A stretch of 8,127 nucleotides of DNA from Microcaldota archaeon (GTDB lineage Archaea; Micrarchaeota; Micrarchaeia; Micrarchaeales; CABMGC01), in assembly GCA_027314465.1 (NCBI GenBank), contig DAHVAU010000055.1, positions 1 to 8,127 of the forward strand. The letters run 5' to 3'. Positions 1-6,084 of the stretch are shown in pieces (positions within the stretch are counted from its first letter, which is position 1; each line of letters starts with the position of its first letter). The notes beneath the pieces are model-generated. The model did not search any database. It saw only the letters and a list, made by a program, of their open reading frames with translations, and had not been told where the DNA came from. Both the position numbers and the translations under genes were made by a program.

Positions 1-65
1 CCAATCACAATAAGTATCTTGGCTATGTGCTCCAGCCCATATCTCTTAAGCATCCTGCTTGCCAT
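1..65 (-). CDS. 5' end of an unidentified leaderless gene (partial)
   Basis: An ATG at 65 on the minus strand opens a frame that runs off the window edge without a stop. It gives 21 complete codons, starting MASRMLKRYGLEHIAKILIV. The stretch is basic then hydrophobic, so it could lead into a membrane helix, but this is too short to assign a family. The start is supported by an A/T-rich TATA-like box (AAAGTATAAATA, 98 to 87 on the minus strand) centred about 27 bases before the ATG, the spacing expected for a leaderless archaeal transcript. The inner ATG at 52 is a less likely start because it does not fit the TATA spacing. Product unknown. Confidence 0.5.
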   Translation of the reverse strand, partial: MASRMLKRYGLEHIAKILIVI

Positions 66-86
66 AGAATTGTTACGCGGCTAGAC

Positions 87-98
87 TATTTATACTTT
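87..98 (-). promoter_or_regulatory. TATA box of the partial gene at the left edge
   Basis: Minus-strand AAAGTATAAATA centred about 27 bases upstream of the ATG at 65. This places transcription initiation at or next to the start codon. Confidence 0.5.
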
Positions 99-130
99 AC
101 TTGATGTAGGGACGTAACCGAAAGATCATA

Positions 131-202
131 AGCCCCGAGAGGGGATTGAACCCTCGACTTCGAGTTTACGAAACTCGCACTCTACCACTGAGTTACCGGG
201 GC
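131..202 (-). tRNA. tRNA-Thr (anticodon CGT)
   Basis: A full 72-nt cloverleaf can be folded by eye on the minus strand. The acceptor stem is GCCCCGG/TCGGGGC (one G-U pair), the D stem ACTC/GAGT with loop AGTGGTA, the anticodon stem CGAGT/ACTCG around loop TTCGTAA, the variable loop 5 nt, and the T stem GAGGG/CCCTC around TTCAATC. The middle of the anticodon loop is CGT, which reads ACG (Thr). G1-C72, C2-G71, G35 and U36 agree with known threonine identity elements, and the discriminator base is U73. No CCA is encoded after position 73 and there is no intron. It would supply the decoder for ACG, the rarer CGU-anticodon isoacceptor. Confidence 0.95.
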
Positions 203-225
203 GCGGCGCATCAATTATCAGGCTT

Positions 226-237
226 TAGATATAAAAA
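226..237 (-). promoter_or_regulatory. TATA box of tRNA-Thr
   Basis: Minus-strand TTTTTATATCTA is centred about 29 bases before the mature 5' end of the tRNA at 202. This is the usual archaeal spacing for a short tRNA leader. Confidence 0.6.
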
Positions 238-298
238 CCCGAAAGGATGCCAAGACTGCGAACCAGGGCGCACAGAGCAGTATTAATAAATAGATACT

Positions 299-309
299 AA
301 ATATAAAAT
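299..309 (+). promoter_or_regulatory. TATA box of the beta-helix surface protein
   Basis: AAATATAAAAT is centred about 25 bases upstream of the ATG at 329. There is no Shine-Dalgarno sequence between them, so the message is probably leaderless. This spacing favours ATG 329 over the in-frame GTG at 323. Confidence 0.6.
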
Positions 310-328
310 CTGACATAGACTGGTGCAA

Positions 329-3300
329 ATGCCGAGCAATACTACTTCACCTACAGACCAGACCCCAGGGCAACCGGCTGCTCCGGCTCTGGAGAACACA
401 CAGCCACAACCTGCCCAGCCAGTTCAGCCAGCGCAGCCTGCTAGTCCTGCAACGCCAGCGGCGCAGATAGCTCCGGCGCCAGTTACACCTAAGCAGCCTG
501 CACCAGCGCAGGGAGCGGGCAAGATGGGCTTTGGACCTGCGCACCACAATAATATCTTAAGAATAGCAGTGCTGGGAGTAGCGCTCATAATAGCGATAGT
601 GCTCATATACCATCTTTATGGTGGCAGCACGCAGCAGACAGCTACCACAAGCGTTCCGGTAGTGGCGTACAACATCAACTCCTGCACCACCATAACCTCG
701 CCGGGCACCTATCACGTGATTGGGGACATAAGCACATCAATAGACAATGGTAGCTGCATAAGCGTGAACTCGGCAAACGTGCGCCTGATCGGCGAAGGAC
801 ACAAGATAACAGGCAACGGACCGTTCGTTGACACTGCGCCATACTCCCGCGGCATAGAGGTCAGTTCGCAGAGCAACGTGAGCATAAGCGGTCTCACCTT
901 GGCGAAGTTCTCGTACGGAATAGTTCTGTATAACTCCAACCATCTCGATCTCTCGAACATAACGGTGCAGAATTCGACAATAACAGGGCTTAGCCTCAAC
1001 AGATCCAGCGATAACAACTTCCATGCGATAAACGTCAGCGGATCGACAGGCACACAGGGAGGCATATACGTGCTGATGAGCGATAACAACACGTTCAGCA
1101 GCAGCGCCTCGCAGTACAACTCCTACTACGGCATAATATTCTCCAACTCCACTGGCAATAAAGTATACAATGGTCTTGTCATAGGCAATCCGGTGGACTT
1201 CTCGTGCAACTACAACTCCACGCTGCGCTCAGCAAACAAGATGCTCAACACCACCTGCTATGTAAACGACCAGTGCAACTTCGCGTACTGCTCAGAGGTC
1301 AACACGCAGGCAGGAGTAGGCTCTGTACATCTGTACGCAGGGAGCATAAACAAGTGCGGCACCATATCCCAGGGAGGGAGCTACACGCTCACAAACAACC
1401 TCAACCTTACCGACTACCTGAACACATCGATTGGCCAGAACATAAATTCGCCATGCATAAGCGTAAATGCCTCTGATGTATATCTTAACTGCAACGGGCA
1501 CACGATATACAATGCGCCTTACGGCATTAGCGCCGCAGGCCAGTACAACGTGACCATAGACAACTGCAACGTGCAGAGCAGCAAGTATGGGGTGTATCTT
1601 GACGGAGTTGTTAAGTTCAGGCTCTCGTCAATAGGCGCGTACGGCAGCAACTATGGAGTGTTTATAGCAAACTCCACAAACGGCAATCTGACAGGCATAA
1701 CATCCTCGCACAATCGCTTTGGGATTTACCTAAACGGCACAGTGTATACGATGCTATCAGGGCTTAATGTACAGGGAAACACATATGGAATCCTGACCGA
1801 CAACTCAAGCAGCGTGAGATTTGGCGGCGGATCGGTATCATCGAACTCGAAGTCGGATTTCTACTGCACCCCCAGCACCTACAACTCAAGCTCTATAACG
1901 ATGTCAGGCACATCGTGCACCAGCACTGACTGCAACTGGGCATCTTCGTGCCCGGTAAAGACCCTTCCCATACTTAGCCAGTATCCAGTTGGTTCGTGCC
2001 GCACCATAGCCTCATCCGGCACGTACGGGCTCACTGGCAACATCATCACGAGCAGCACATGCTTTGATATCATGGTCAGCAACGTCACCGTTGACTGCAA
2101 CGGGCACAGCGTCACCGGATCAGGATCAAATGCGGCATTTCGTATGAGTGGGGTAAACAACGTGAATGTAACAAACTGCAGGATAGCGCAGTTCCAGTAT
2201 GGGGTACAGGCATCAGGTGGCAACAACATATCAGTATCATCGACGTCCATATCTACAGTTGGCGCAGGAGTGGCACTCAATTCCACCTCAGGATCGCACA
2301 TCCACAATGTCACAGTAGGCAGGTACTCCAGCTACGGATTCTCGCTTAACGGGACCACAAACAGCATTGTCGCAGAAGACTCTGCGGCTGCGGTGAATGT
2401 GGGAGACGGATTCAGGCTGTATAGGGCCATCAACGACACGCTGGTGAACGACAGCGTAAACAGCAGCAATTATGGCTTCTACATCTCCATGTCCAGAGGC
2501 AATAAGATATACAACAACATCGCGCTTGCAAACAAGGTGCAGGATTTCTATTGCGATGCATACTCATCCCCAGTCCTGGCACAGATGGCAGGAAGGAATA
2601 CTGGAGTGACAAAGGCAGGATGCCAGTGGCTGGTGCTTACCAGCGAGACAGTGTCCACGGCAGGGCAGAAGTGCACACTGATAACAAGCCCCGGACTTGT
2701 GGCGTTCGGGCTTGATGAGGTGTATCCCTACGGATCCACATGCTTCAACATACGCTCAAACAGCACCCTCAGCGCGTCAGGCACAACGATAAACTGCAAT
2801 GGCCACACAGTGCTTGCAACGAACGGGGGGTCTTTCGTCAACGTTACAAACACGAGCGGTGTGACGATAGAGAACTGCGTGCTCATAGGCTTCAGATCGC
2901 CCATAACAGTGAGCTCGAAGGTGCCGGTATCAGGCATAACCATATTCAACAACACCATTGCAGATACCCCGGGCAATGCCATATACGTGGACAACGTGAA
3001 GGATTCCAGGGTCATAGACAACAACATGGTCAATGACTCCCAGGCAGCATACCTTGGCAGGTTCAACACCAGCACAGTAAGCAACAATACAGCCAATGGA
3101 ACAGGCACAGGCATATACGTAAAGGGAAGCATAGCAGTCACTGCAGAGAACAATACTGTGAAGAGCGCTACGAGCGGCCTTGCCTTGGTTGATACTTCAG
3201 AGGTAACGCTATACAACAACAGGCTTACATCTGCAACCGATGCCATCATGTGCAGCGGATCACTTACAAGCGGCAGCGACAAGGGCGGCAACATATGCAG

Positions 3301-3349
3301 CAGCAACTCAGGCTGCAGCTGGATCACTTCGCCGCAGTGCAGGCCATAA
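329..3349 (+). CDS. Large membrane-anchored surface protein with four cysteine-rich parallel beta-helix modules
   Basis: 1006 residues from ATG 329 (GTG 323 would add two). Residues 1-65 are a Pro/Gln/Ala-rich, probably cytoplasmic tail with QPAQP-like repeats. Residues about 76-97 form one membrane helix (ILRIAVLGVALIIAIVLIYH). The rest should be extracellular: it is dense in N-X-S/T sequons and has the short Asn/Ser/Thr-Ile-Val strand pattern of right-handed parallel beta-helix (NosD/CASH-like) folds. Four modules start at Cys119, 343, 557 and 782. Each opens with a C-x-TI-x-S-x-G-x-Y-like strand; modules 2-4 carry a CNGH motif (GEGH in module 1), and modules 1-3 close with DF(S/Y)C (IMC in module 4) before a Cys/Trp tail. 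Cysteines number 6, 8, 6 and 8, all outside the membrane, which suggests disulfides. Family knowledge points to polysaccharide binding or an envelope structural role; no catalytic site is visible. The same frame continues as Thr/Ser-rich sequence after the stop. Confidence 0.85.
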   Translation: MPSNTTSPTDQTPGQPAAPALENTQPQPAQPVQPAQPASPATPAAQIAPAPVTPKQPAPAQGAGKMGFGPAHHNNILRIAVLGVALIIAIVLIYHLYGGSTQQTATTSVPVVAYNINSCTTITSPGTYHVIGDISTSIDNGSCISVNSANVRLIGEGHKITGNGPFVDTAPYSRGIEVSSQSNVSISGLTLAKFSYGIVLYNSNHLDLSNITVQNSTITGLSLNRSSDNNFHAINVSGSTGTQGGIYVLMSDNNTFSSSASQYNSYYGIIFSNSTGNKVYNGLVIGNPVDFSCNYNSTLRSANKMLNTTCYVNDQCNFAYCSEVNTQAGVGSVHLYAGSINKCGTISQGGSYTLTNNLNLTDYLNTSIGQNINSPCISVNASDVYLNCNGHTIYNAPYGISAAGQYNVTIDNCNVQSSKYGVYLDGVVKFRLSSIGAYGSNYGVFIANSTNGNLTGITSSHNRFGIYLNGTVYTMLSGLNVQGNTYGILTDNSSSVRFGGGSVSSNSKSDFYCTPSTYNSSSITMSGTSCTSTDCNWASSCPVKTLPILSQYPVGSCRTIASSGTYGLTGNIITSSTCFDIMVSNVTVDCNGHSVTGSGSNAAFRMSGVNNVNVTNCRIAQFQYGVQASGGNNISVSSTSISTVGAGVALNSTSGSHIHNVTVGRYSSYGFSLNGTTNSIVAEDSAAAVNVGDGFRLYRAINDTLVNDSVNSSNYGFYISMSRGNKIYNNIALANKVQDFYCDAYSSPVLAQMAGRNTGVTKAGCQWLVLTSETVSTAGQKCTLITSPGLVAFGLDEVYPYGSTCFNIRSNSTLSASGTTINCNGHTVLATNGGSFVNVTNTSGVTIENCVLIGFRSPITVSSKVPVSGITIFNNTIADTPGNAIYVDNVKDSRVIDNNMVNDSQAAYLGRFNTSTVSNNTANGTGTGIYVKGSIAVTAENNTVKSATSGLALVDTSEVTLYNNRLTSATDAIMCSGSLTSGSDKGGNICSSNSGCSWITSPQCRP

Positions 3350-3481
3350 GCAGCTACACTTGCATCCACAGTAACTACAACCACCACAATACAGCCAACC
3401 GCCCCTACGAAGACGTCCACATCCGGCTCGGCAGCCCTTCAGGAGGCAGCAGTATCTCTGAATCAGACTGGTTTTACCTAA
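3350..3481 (+). other. In-frame Thr/Ser-rich extension beyond the surface-protein stop
   Basis: Directly after the TAA at 3347-3349 the same frame stays open for 43 codons to a second TAA at 3479-3481. The conceptual peptide contains ASTVTTTTTIQPTAPTKTST and then a mixed Ala/Ser/Asn stretch. This is typical extracellular linker composition and unlike ordinary intergenic sequence. It is either a former C-terminus cut off by a nonsense mutation, a readthrough product, or a sequencing error. It has no start codon of its own. Confidence 0.45.
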
Positions 3482-3841
3482 GCGCGCCTTATTCAAGTTC
3501 AGGCCTCAACTTATCTGCCATCAGGTGGTATTCATTTATTGCAATCCTGAACAGTCCATTCCCGTTCTCCAACCTGACGTCCACGAAGTCGTACAATTAC
3601 ACATAAGTGAATTATGCCACCTCAACTGCCATGGCAGCTCTTATTTGCATGTGCAATAAGCACGATGTAGACGGAATAGGCTGTACTATTGCACCAGGTT
3701 GGAGCTGTCAAGGCGCTATGCCACAGCATCCTGTACCAATTCAGGAAGGCATATGTCGAATTATCAGCAGCGCCGCTGAAGAGCCGCAGACTTCAGTACC
3801 CATACCGCAACCGTTTTCTGCCTTTGCTGCGATAATGATGC
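3482..3841 (+). other. Stretch without a convincing gene, possibly decayed coding DNA
   Basis: No ORF here has both a start signal and clear family features. One plus frame stays open from upstream to a TAA at 3604-3606 and reads as Ser/Asn/Thr-rich (for example APYSSSGLNLSAIR), like the preceding surface protein. From a GTG at 3607 the same frame reopens for 97 codons to 3900, overlapping the phosphatase start by 59 bases, and contains CNKHDVDGIGC, faintly like a DHH phosphoesterase motif. I see no TATA box at leaderless distance ahead of the phosphatase. Relics of an old gene end are the most likely reading. Confidence 0.3.
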
Positions 3842-4489
3842 ATGGCATACGAGGTTGCGCACAGGTCGGTAAGCGGCAAGGAGCATGCATATCAGGATAG
3901 GGTGCTCGTTAATAAGGCAGCTGGACTGTTCGCCGTGGCAGACGGTGTGACCAGCTCTGGCATCGGAAGAGACGGTGGCAGGGCAGCCGAGGAGGCCATA
4001 AAGGCCTTGGAGAGAAACTACGCTTCTGTGCATGGTGTGGAGAGGGCAGTAAGGGAGACAAATAATGAGCTCATGAAGCTGACAAGGCGCGTGAAGAGCA
4101 TGGGATACACTACGCTTACAGCTGCAGAATTGCGCAATGACAGGCTGATAGTTGCAAATGTAGGTGACAGCCCTGCCTACGTGCTTGGATGGGGAAAGAA
4201 GCTGCTTAGACTCCACACTGAGGACAAGGACATGCGCGGAGGGCTCGTGCAGGTCATAGGCATGGAAGGGGCTGTTGTGCATAGTGCAGAGCACAGGCTG
4301 CGCAGGGGGGATATAGCCGTCATAGCCTCTGATGGGATGAACAAGGTGCTAAACGCGCATGACCTATCCAGGGCGTTCGGCTCCTCGGGAAGCCTTGACA
4401 AGGCACTGGTGGGATTATTCAGGGCGCTTGAATCAAAGCCGACAGACTACGATGATGACAAGAGCATAATAGTAATACGCAGCAAGTGA
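3842..4489 (+). CDS. PP2C-family serine/threonine protein phosphatase
   Basis: 215 residues, close to a minimal PP2C (PPM) catalytic domain with no added domain or membrane segment, so probably cytoplasmic. The PPM motifs occur in order: QDR with Asp19; LFAVADG with metal-ligand Asp34-Gly35; GYTTLT at 88-93; NVGDSPAYVL at 106-115 (the GDSR-like strand); IASDG with Asp164-Gly165; and a terminal YDDDKSIIVI, where Asp205/206 would replace the usual Asp-Asn pair. The family uses two metal ions to hydrolyse phosphoserine and phosphothreonine. The ATG at 3842 is the first possible start, because an in-frame TGA lies six bases upstream. There is no Shine-Dalgarno sequence and no clear TATA box nearby, so its promoter is undefined. 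No partner kinase is in the window, so its substrate is unknown. Confidence 0.85.
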   Translation: MAYEVAHRSVSGKEHAYQDRVLVNKAAGLFAVADGVTSSGIGRDGGRAAEEAIKALERNYASVHGVERAVRETNNELMKLTRRVKSMGYTTLTAAELRNDRLIVANVGDSPAYVLGWGKKLLRLHTEDKDMRGGLVQVIGMEGAVVHSAEHRLRRGDIAVIASDGMNKVLNAHDLSRAFGSSGSLDKALVGLFRALESKPTDYDDDKSIIVIRSK

Positions 4490-4531
4490 CTGCGCGCAGC
4501 TTGCAGGTGCAGAAACAAAATCAGCATCAGG

Positions 4532-4540
4532 TATTATATA
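4532..4540 (+). promoter_or_regulatory. TATA box of the MIP18/DUF59 gene
   Basis: TATTATATA is centred about 27 bases before ATG 4563, with no ribosome-binding sequence in between. This fits a leaderless promoter and separates the gene from the phosphatase upstream. Confidence 0.6.
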
Positions 4541-4562
4541 GCTGGAATTCTAAGTATAGGCC

Positions 4563-4868
4563 ATGACAAAGATAGCCATGCCAGAAGTGATAGTCGCGCT
4601 CAAGGGCTGCGTCGATCCGGAGATAGGGCTAAACATAGTGGACCTTGGACTCATACAGGGAATAGACGTGGACGATTCGAACAACGTGAAGGTCAAGCTT
4701 ACAATGACCAGCCCCATGTGCCCTGTAACAAGCGTCATACTTGCTGATGTGCAGCTAAGGCTTGAGCGCCTGCACGATATAGGCACAGTGGACATAGACC
4801 TTGTGTGGGATCCTGCCTGGACTCCTGAGATGATAAGCGATGAGGCCAGGATGAGCATGAATGTCTGA
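4563..4868 (+). CDS. MIP18/DUF59-family iron-sulfur cluster assembly protein
   Basis: 101 residues, the normal length of a single MIP18 (DUF59, SufT/PaaD-like) domain. The family signatures are clear: DPEIGLNIVDLGLI at 18-31, MTSPMCPVTSVI at 48-59 with the conserved Cys53 of the T-x(3)-CP loop, and VWDPAWTPEMISDEAR at 81-96. Family members help insert or carry Fe-S clusters in the cytoplasm, often as accessory factors to SUF or Nbp35/ApbC-type carriers; Cys53 is the residue expected to matter. No suf genes or ApbC-type ATPase lie in this window, so it acts apart from any visible cluster-assembly operon. The ATG is set by the TATA box 27 bases upstream. It lies 73 bases after the phosphatase and 68 before the channel gene, each with its own spacing, so it is probably monocistronic. 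Confidence 0.88.
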   Translation: MTKIAMPEVIVALKGCVDPEIGLNIVDLGLIQGIDVDDSNNVKVKLTMTSPMCPVTSVILADVQLRLERLHDIGTVDIDLVWDPAWTPEMISDEARMSMNV

Positions 4869-4908
4869 TACTTCTAGGTCAAGCGGCGGGGGGCTTTGGC
4901 ATAAAGGG

Positions 4909-4916
4909 TAATAAAG
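4909..4916 (+). promoter_or_regulatory. TATA-like box of the channel gene
   Basis: TAATAAAG is centred about 25 bases before ATG 4937. It is a weaker match than the other boxes but correctly spaced for leaderless initiation, and no Shine-Dalgarno sequence is present. Confidence 0.45.
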
Positions 4917-4936
4917 ACATAGACGCTAAACCAAAC

Positions 4937-5338
4937 ATGGCTAAGAGGGACCTTGTGGAGCAGGGATACGGCAGTCCTGGGCGCCTCGGATACCATTCCT
5001 TCAGGAGGCGCGCAGTATACTCGTTCGCCCTGATCTTCCTCGTGCTTTTTATAGGCACGTTAGCTTTCCATTTCATAGAAGGCTATTCTTACATAGATGC
5101 ATTCTACTTCGTTAGCATGCTGGCCACAGCCCAAGGACCTGCAGTAACTCCTGCCACTTCGTTAGGCAAGATAGTCGCTTCTGTAATAGCATTCGTATCC
5201 GTGGGATGCGTGATAGTGGCTCTGGGATTTTTGTTCGGGCCTTTCTTCGGAAAGGTAATGAGGATGGAGGAGAGAAAGCTTAAGCAGGACGAACGCAGTA
5301 TAGTGTCGGGCATAAAGGCATACAGGAAGAGATTATAG
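4937..5338 (+). CDS. Two-helix pore-loop ion channel-like membrane protein with non-canonical filter
   Basis: 133 residues with the layout of the Ion_trans_2 (2TM potassium channel) family: a basic N-terminus, TM1 at about 26-46, a pore helix at about 52-63 (YIDAFYFVSMLAT), a filter region at 64-69, TM2 at about 76-103, and a charged cytoplasmic tail at 105-133. The frame around the filter matches the family (DAFYF before it, TPATSLGK after it). The signature TVGYGD is replaced by TAQGPA, so both glycines and the tyrosine that line a potassium filter are missing. TM2 keeps small residues (SVG, ALGF) suitable for a hinge. There is no RCK or other ligand-binding domain. It would assemble as a tetramer if it behaves like the family. 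Ion selectivity cannot be inferred; a non-selective or non-conducting relative is possible. Confidence 0.7.
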   Translation: MAKRDLVEQGYGSPGRLGYHSFRRRAVYSFALIFLVLFIGTLAFHFIEGYSYIDAFYFVSMLATAQGPAVTPATSLGKIVASVIAFVSVGCVIVALGFLFGPFFGKVMRMEERKLKQDERSIVSGIKAYRKRL

Positions 5339-5410
5339 GGCTTGCGGCCAGTCACGGATAACGTTCTCAGGCAGTTTCGTGTGAAGGACGGCATTGAGGA
5401 TTCAAACTGC

Positions 5411-5430
5411 AGAAAAAAGAAAGAAAAAGG
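5411..5430 (-). terminator. T-rich terminator of the 51-residue gene
   Basis: On the minus strand, about 30-50 bases after the stop at 5460, the sequence becomes a pyrimidine run dominated by T (CCTTTTTCTTTCTTTTTTCT). Archaeal RNA polymerase terminates at such U-rich tracts without a hairpin. Confidence 0.5.
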
Positions 5431-5459
5431 ATTAGATAGCCAGGTAAATGTGGCCTTGG

Positions 5460-5615
5460 TCAGTTATTCTTCTCCAGGTCCTTTATCCTCTCGCCAACTC
5501 CCTTGGCCTCCTTCTCAAGGTTGTCCTTGTACTCCTTGAGGATCTCTATCTTCTCTTCCTTTGTGAGGAAGTTCCTTATCCCCTCACCGCATGCGTGTGT
5601 GTTGCATTCGTACAT
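5460..5615 (-). CDS. 51-residue charged helical protein with N-terminal cysteine/histidine motif
   Basis: The short frame starts at ATG 5615 and ends at TGA 5462-5460. The protein begins MYECNTHACGEGIRNFLTKE and continues as a Lys/Glu-rich amphipathic helix (EILKEYKDNLEKEAKGVGER) to the C-terminus. Cys4, His7 and Cys9 form a possible metal or redox site. The FLTKEEKIE-x-LKEYK-x-LEKEA pattern resembles small archaeal proteins I have seen before, but I cannot name a family with certainty. Codon use (AAG, GAG, ATA, AGG) matches the neighbours. The start is supported by a promoter element 32 bases upstream, shared in mirror image with the divergent PadR gene, and by a T-rich terminator downstream. 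The context suggests it is controlled by that PadR protein and may work with it. Function unknown. Confidence 0.8.
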   Translation of the reverse strand: MYECNTHACGEGIRNFLTKEEKIEILKEYKDNLEKEAKGVGERIKDLEKNN

Positions 5616-5635
5616 TGTTTGCACCCTAATATAGT

Positions 5636-5671
5636 ATATCCTATATGAAGGATTATAAACATATAGGATAT
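5636..5671. promoter_or_regulatory. Mirrored divergent promoters / probable PadR operator
   Basis: A perfect 12-bp inverted repeat: ATATCCTATATG at 5636-5647 and CATATAGGATAT at 5660-5671, separated by 12 bases. Read towards each gene, the same CATATAGGATAT begins 32 bases before ATG 5615 (minus) and 33 bases before ATG 5693 (plus), so each arm covers the TATA position of its own leaderless promoter. Further A/T-rich sequence follows each arm. A PadR dimer bound here would block both promoters; autoregulation of this type is common in the PadR family. The binding itself is inference. Confidence 0.65.
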
Positions 5672-5692
5672 CATATATTTAGACTGGTAAAC

Positions 5693-5995
5693 ATGGCAAG
5701 GATGCACGGCTGCGATATGCGAGGGTTCCTTTCGTTCCAGATACTCTGGCTTCTGTCAAAGAGGGATATGCACGGGGAGGAGATAGCGGAGGAGATAGAG
5801 AGCAGAAGAGGGGAGAAGCCAAAGGCGGGCACCATCTATCCTGCGCTTAAGGAGCTCAGTGAGAGGAAGCTGGTGGAGGGCAAGAGGTCCGGCAAGACTG
5901 TCACGTACACCCTAACATCCACAGGAAAGGAAGCAGTAAAGGAGGCCAAGTCATATTTCGTGAGATGCTTTGGGGACATAATGGCCGAGAGATGA
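5693..5995 (+). CDS. PadR-family transcriptional regulator
   Basis: 100 residues from ATG 5693, the size of a minimal PadR protein. The winged helix-turn-helix is clear: FQILWLLSKRDMHGEEIAEE (15-34), GTIYPALKEL as the recognition helix (46-55), and a wing with GKTVTYTLTSTGKEAV (67-82). The C-terminal helix (83-100) would supply the dimer contact. The N-terminus ARMHGCDMRGFL contains Cys7, and a second Cys lies at 92, so redox or metal sensing is possible but unproven. An upstream ATG at 5645 in the same frame would add 16 residues, but it lies inside the operator repeat and upstream of the TATA position, so I prefer 5693. Family members repress nearby genes and often themselves. The likely target is the divergent 51-residue gene plus its own promoter. 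Confidence 0.88.
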   Translation: MARMHGCDMRGFLSFQILWLLSKRDMHGEEIAEEIESRRGEKPKAGTIYPALKELSERKLVEGKRSGKTVTYTLTSTGKEAVKEAKSYFVRCFGDIMAER

Positions 5996-6034
5996 TCGCA
6001 AAGACAAGGTACTGTAAAGGACTCTGATATTGGC

Positions 6035-6084
6035 ACAAAATGCATCCCGAGCCGCACAGAAGGCAAGCTCGGGGTGCATTTTGT
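6035..6084. repeat. Long hairpin (18-bp inverted repeat)
   Basis: ACAAAATGCATCCCGAGC at 6035-6052 pairs with GCTCGGGGTGCATTTTGT at 6067-6084 across a 14-base loop. Seventeen of 18 positions are Watson-Crick and the other is a G-T/G-U pair. GGC at 6032-6034 can extend the stem with GCC at 6086-6088 over a single bulge. It begins 40 bases after the PadR stop. It is not followed by a T run, so it is not a classical intrinsic terminator. It could protect the PadR mRNA 3' end, be a small structured RNA, or be the end of a lost mobile element. Confidence 0.75.

Noticed and set aside
323..328. GTG at 323 as the start of the surface protein
   Set aside because: The ATG at 329 fits the TATA spacing better and ATG starts are used by the other genes; only two residues differ.
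391..520. QPAQP-type repeats as a DNA tandem repeat or CRISPR-like array
   Set aside because: The units are irregular at the DNA level and are explained by a Pro/Gln/Ala-rich coding segment; there is no spacer structure.
712..1119. Long minus-strand ORFs opposite the surface protein (also 1879-2313 and 2728-3420)
   Set aside because: They are antisense to repetitive Asn/Ser/Thr-rich codons, have low-complexity translations and no start signals.
3607..3900. 97-codon plus-strand ORF as a gene
   Set aside because: It starts with GTG, has no promoter or ribosome site, overlaps the well-supported phosphatase by 59 bases and lacks family similarity apart from one short motif.
3764..4294. 176-codon minus-strand ORF
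   Set aside because: It is antisense to the phosphatase, whose motifs are unmistakable.
5645..5692. ATG 5645 as the PadR start (16 extra residues)
   Set aside because: It lies inside the inverted repeat and upstream of the promoter element; PadR homology begins after ATG 5693, which has the mirrored promoter spacing.
6035..6084. The hairpin as an intrinsic terminator for PadR
   Set aside because: The stem is followed by TAGCCCCATTTCCCC, not by a T run.
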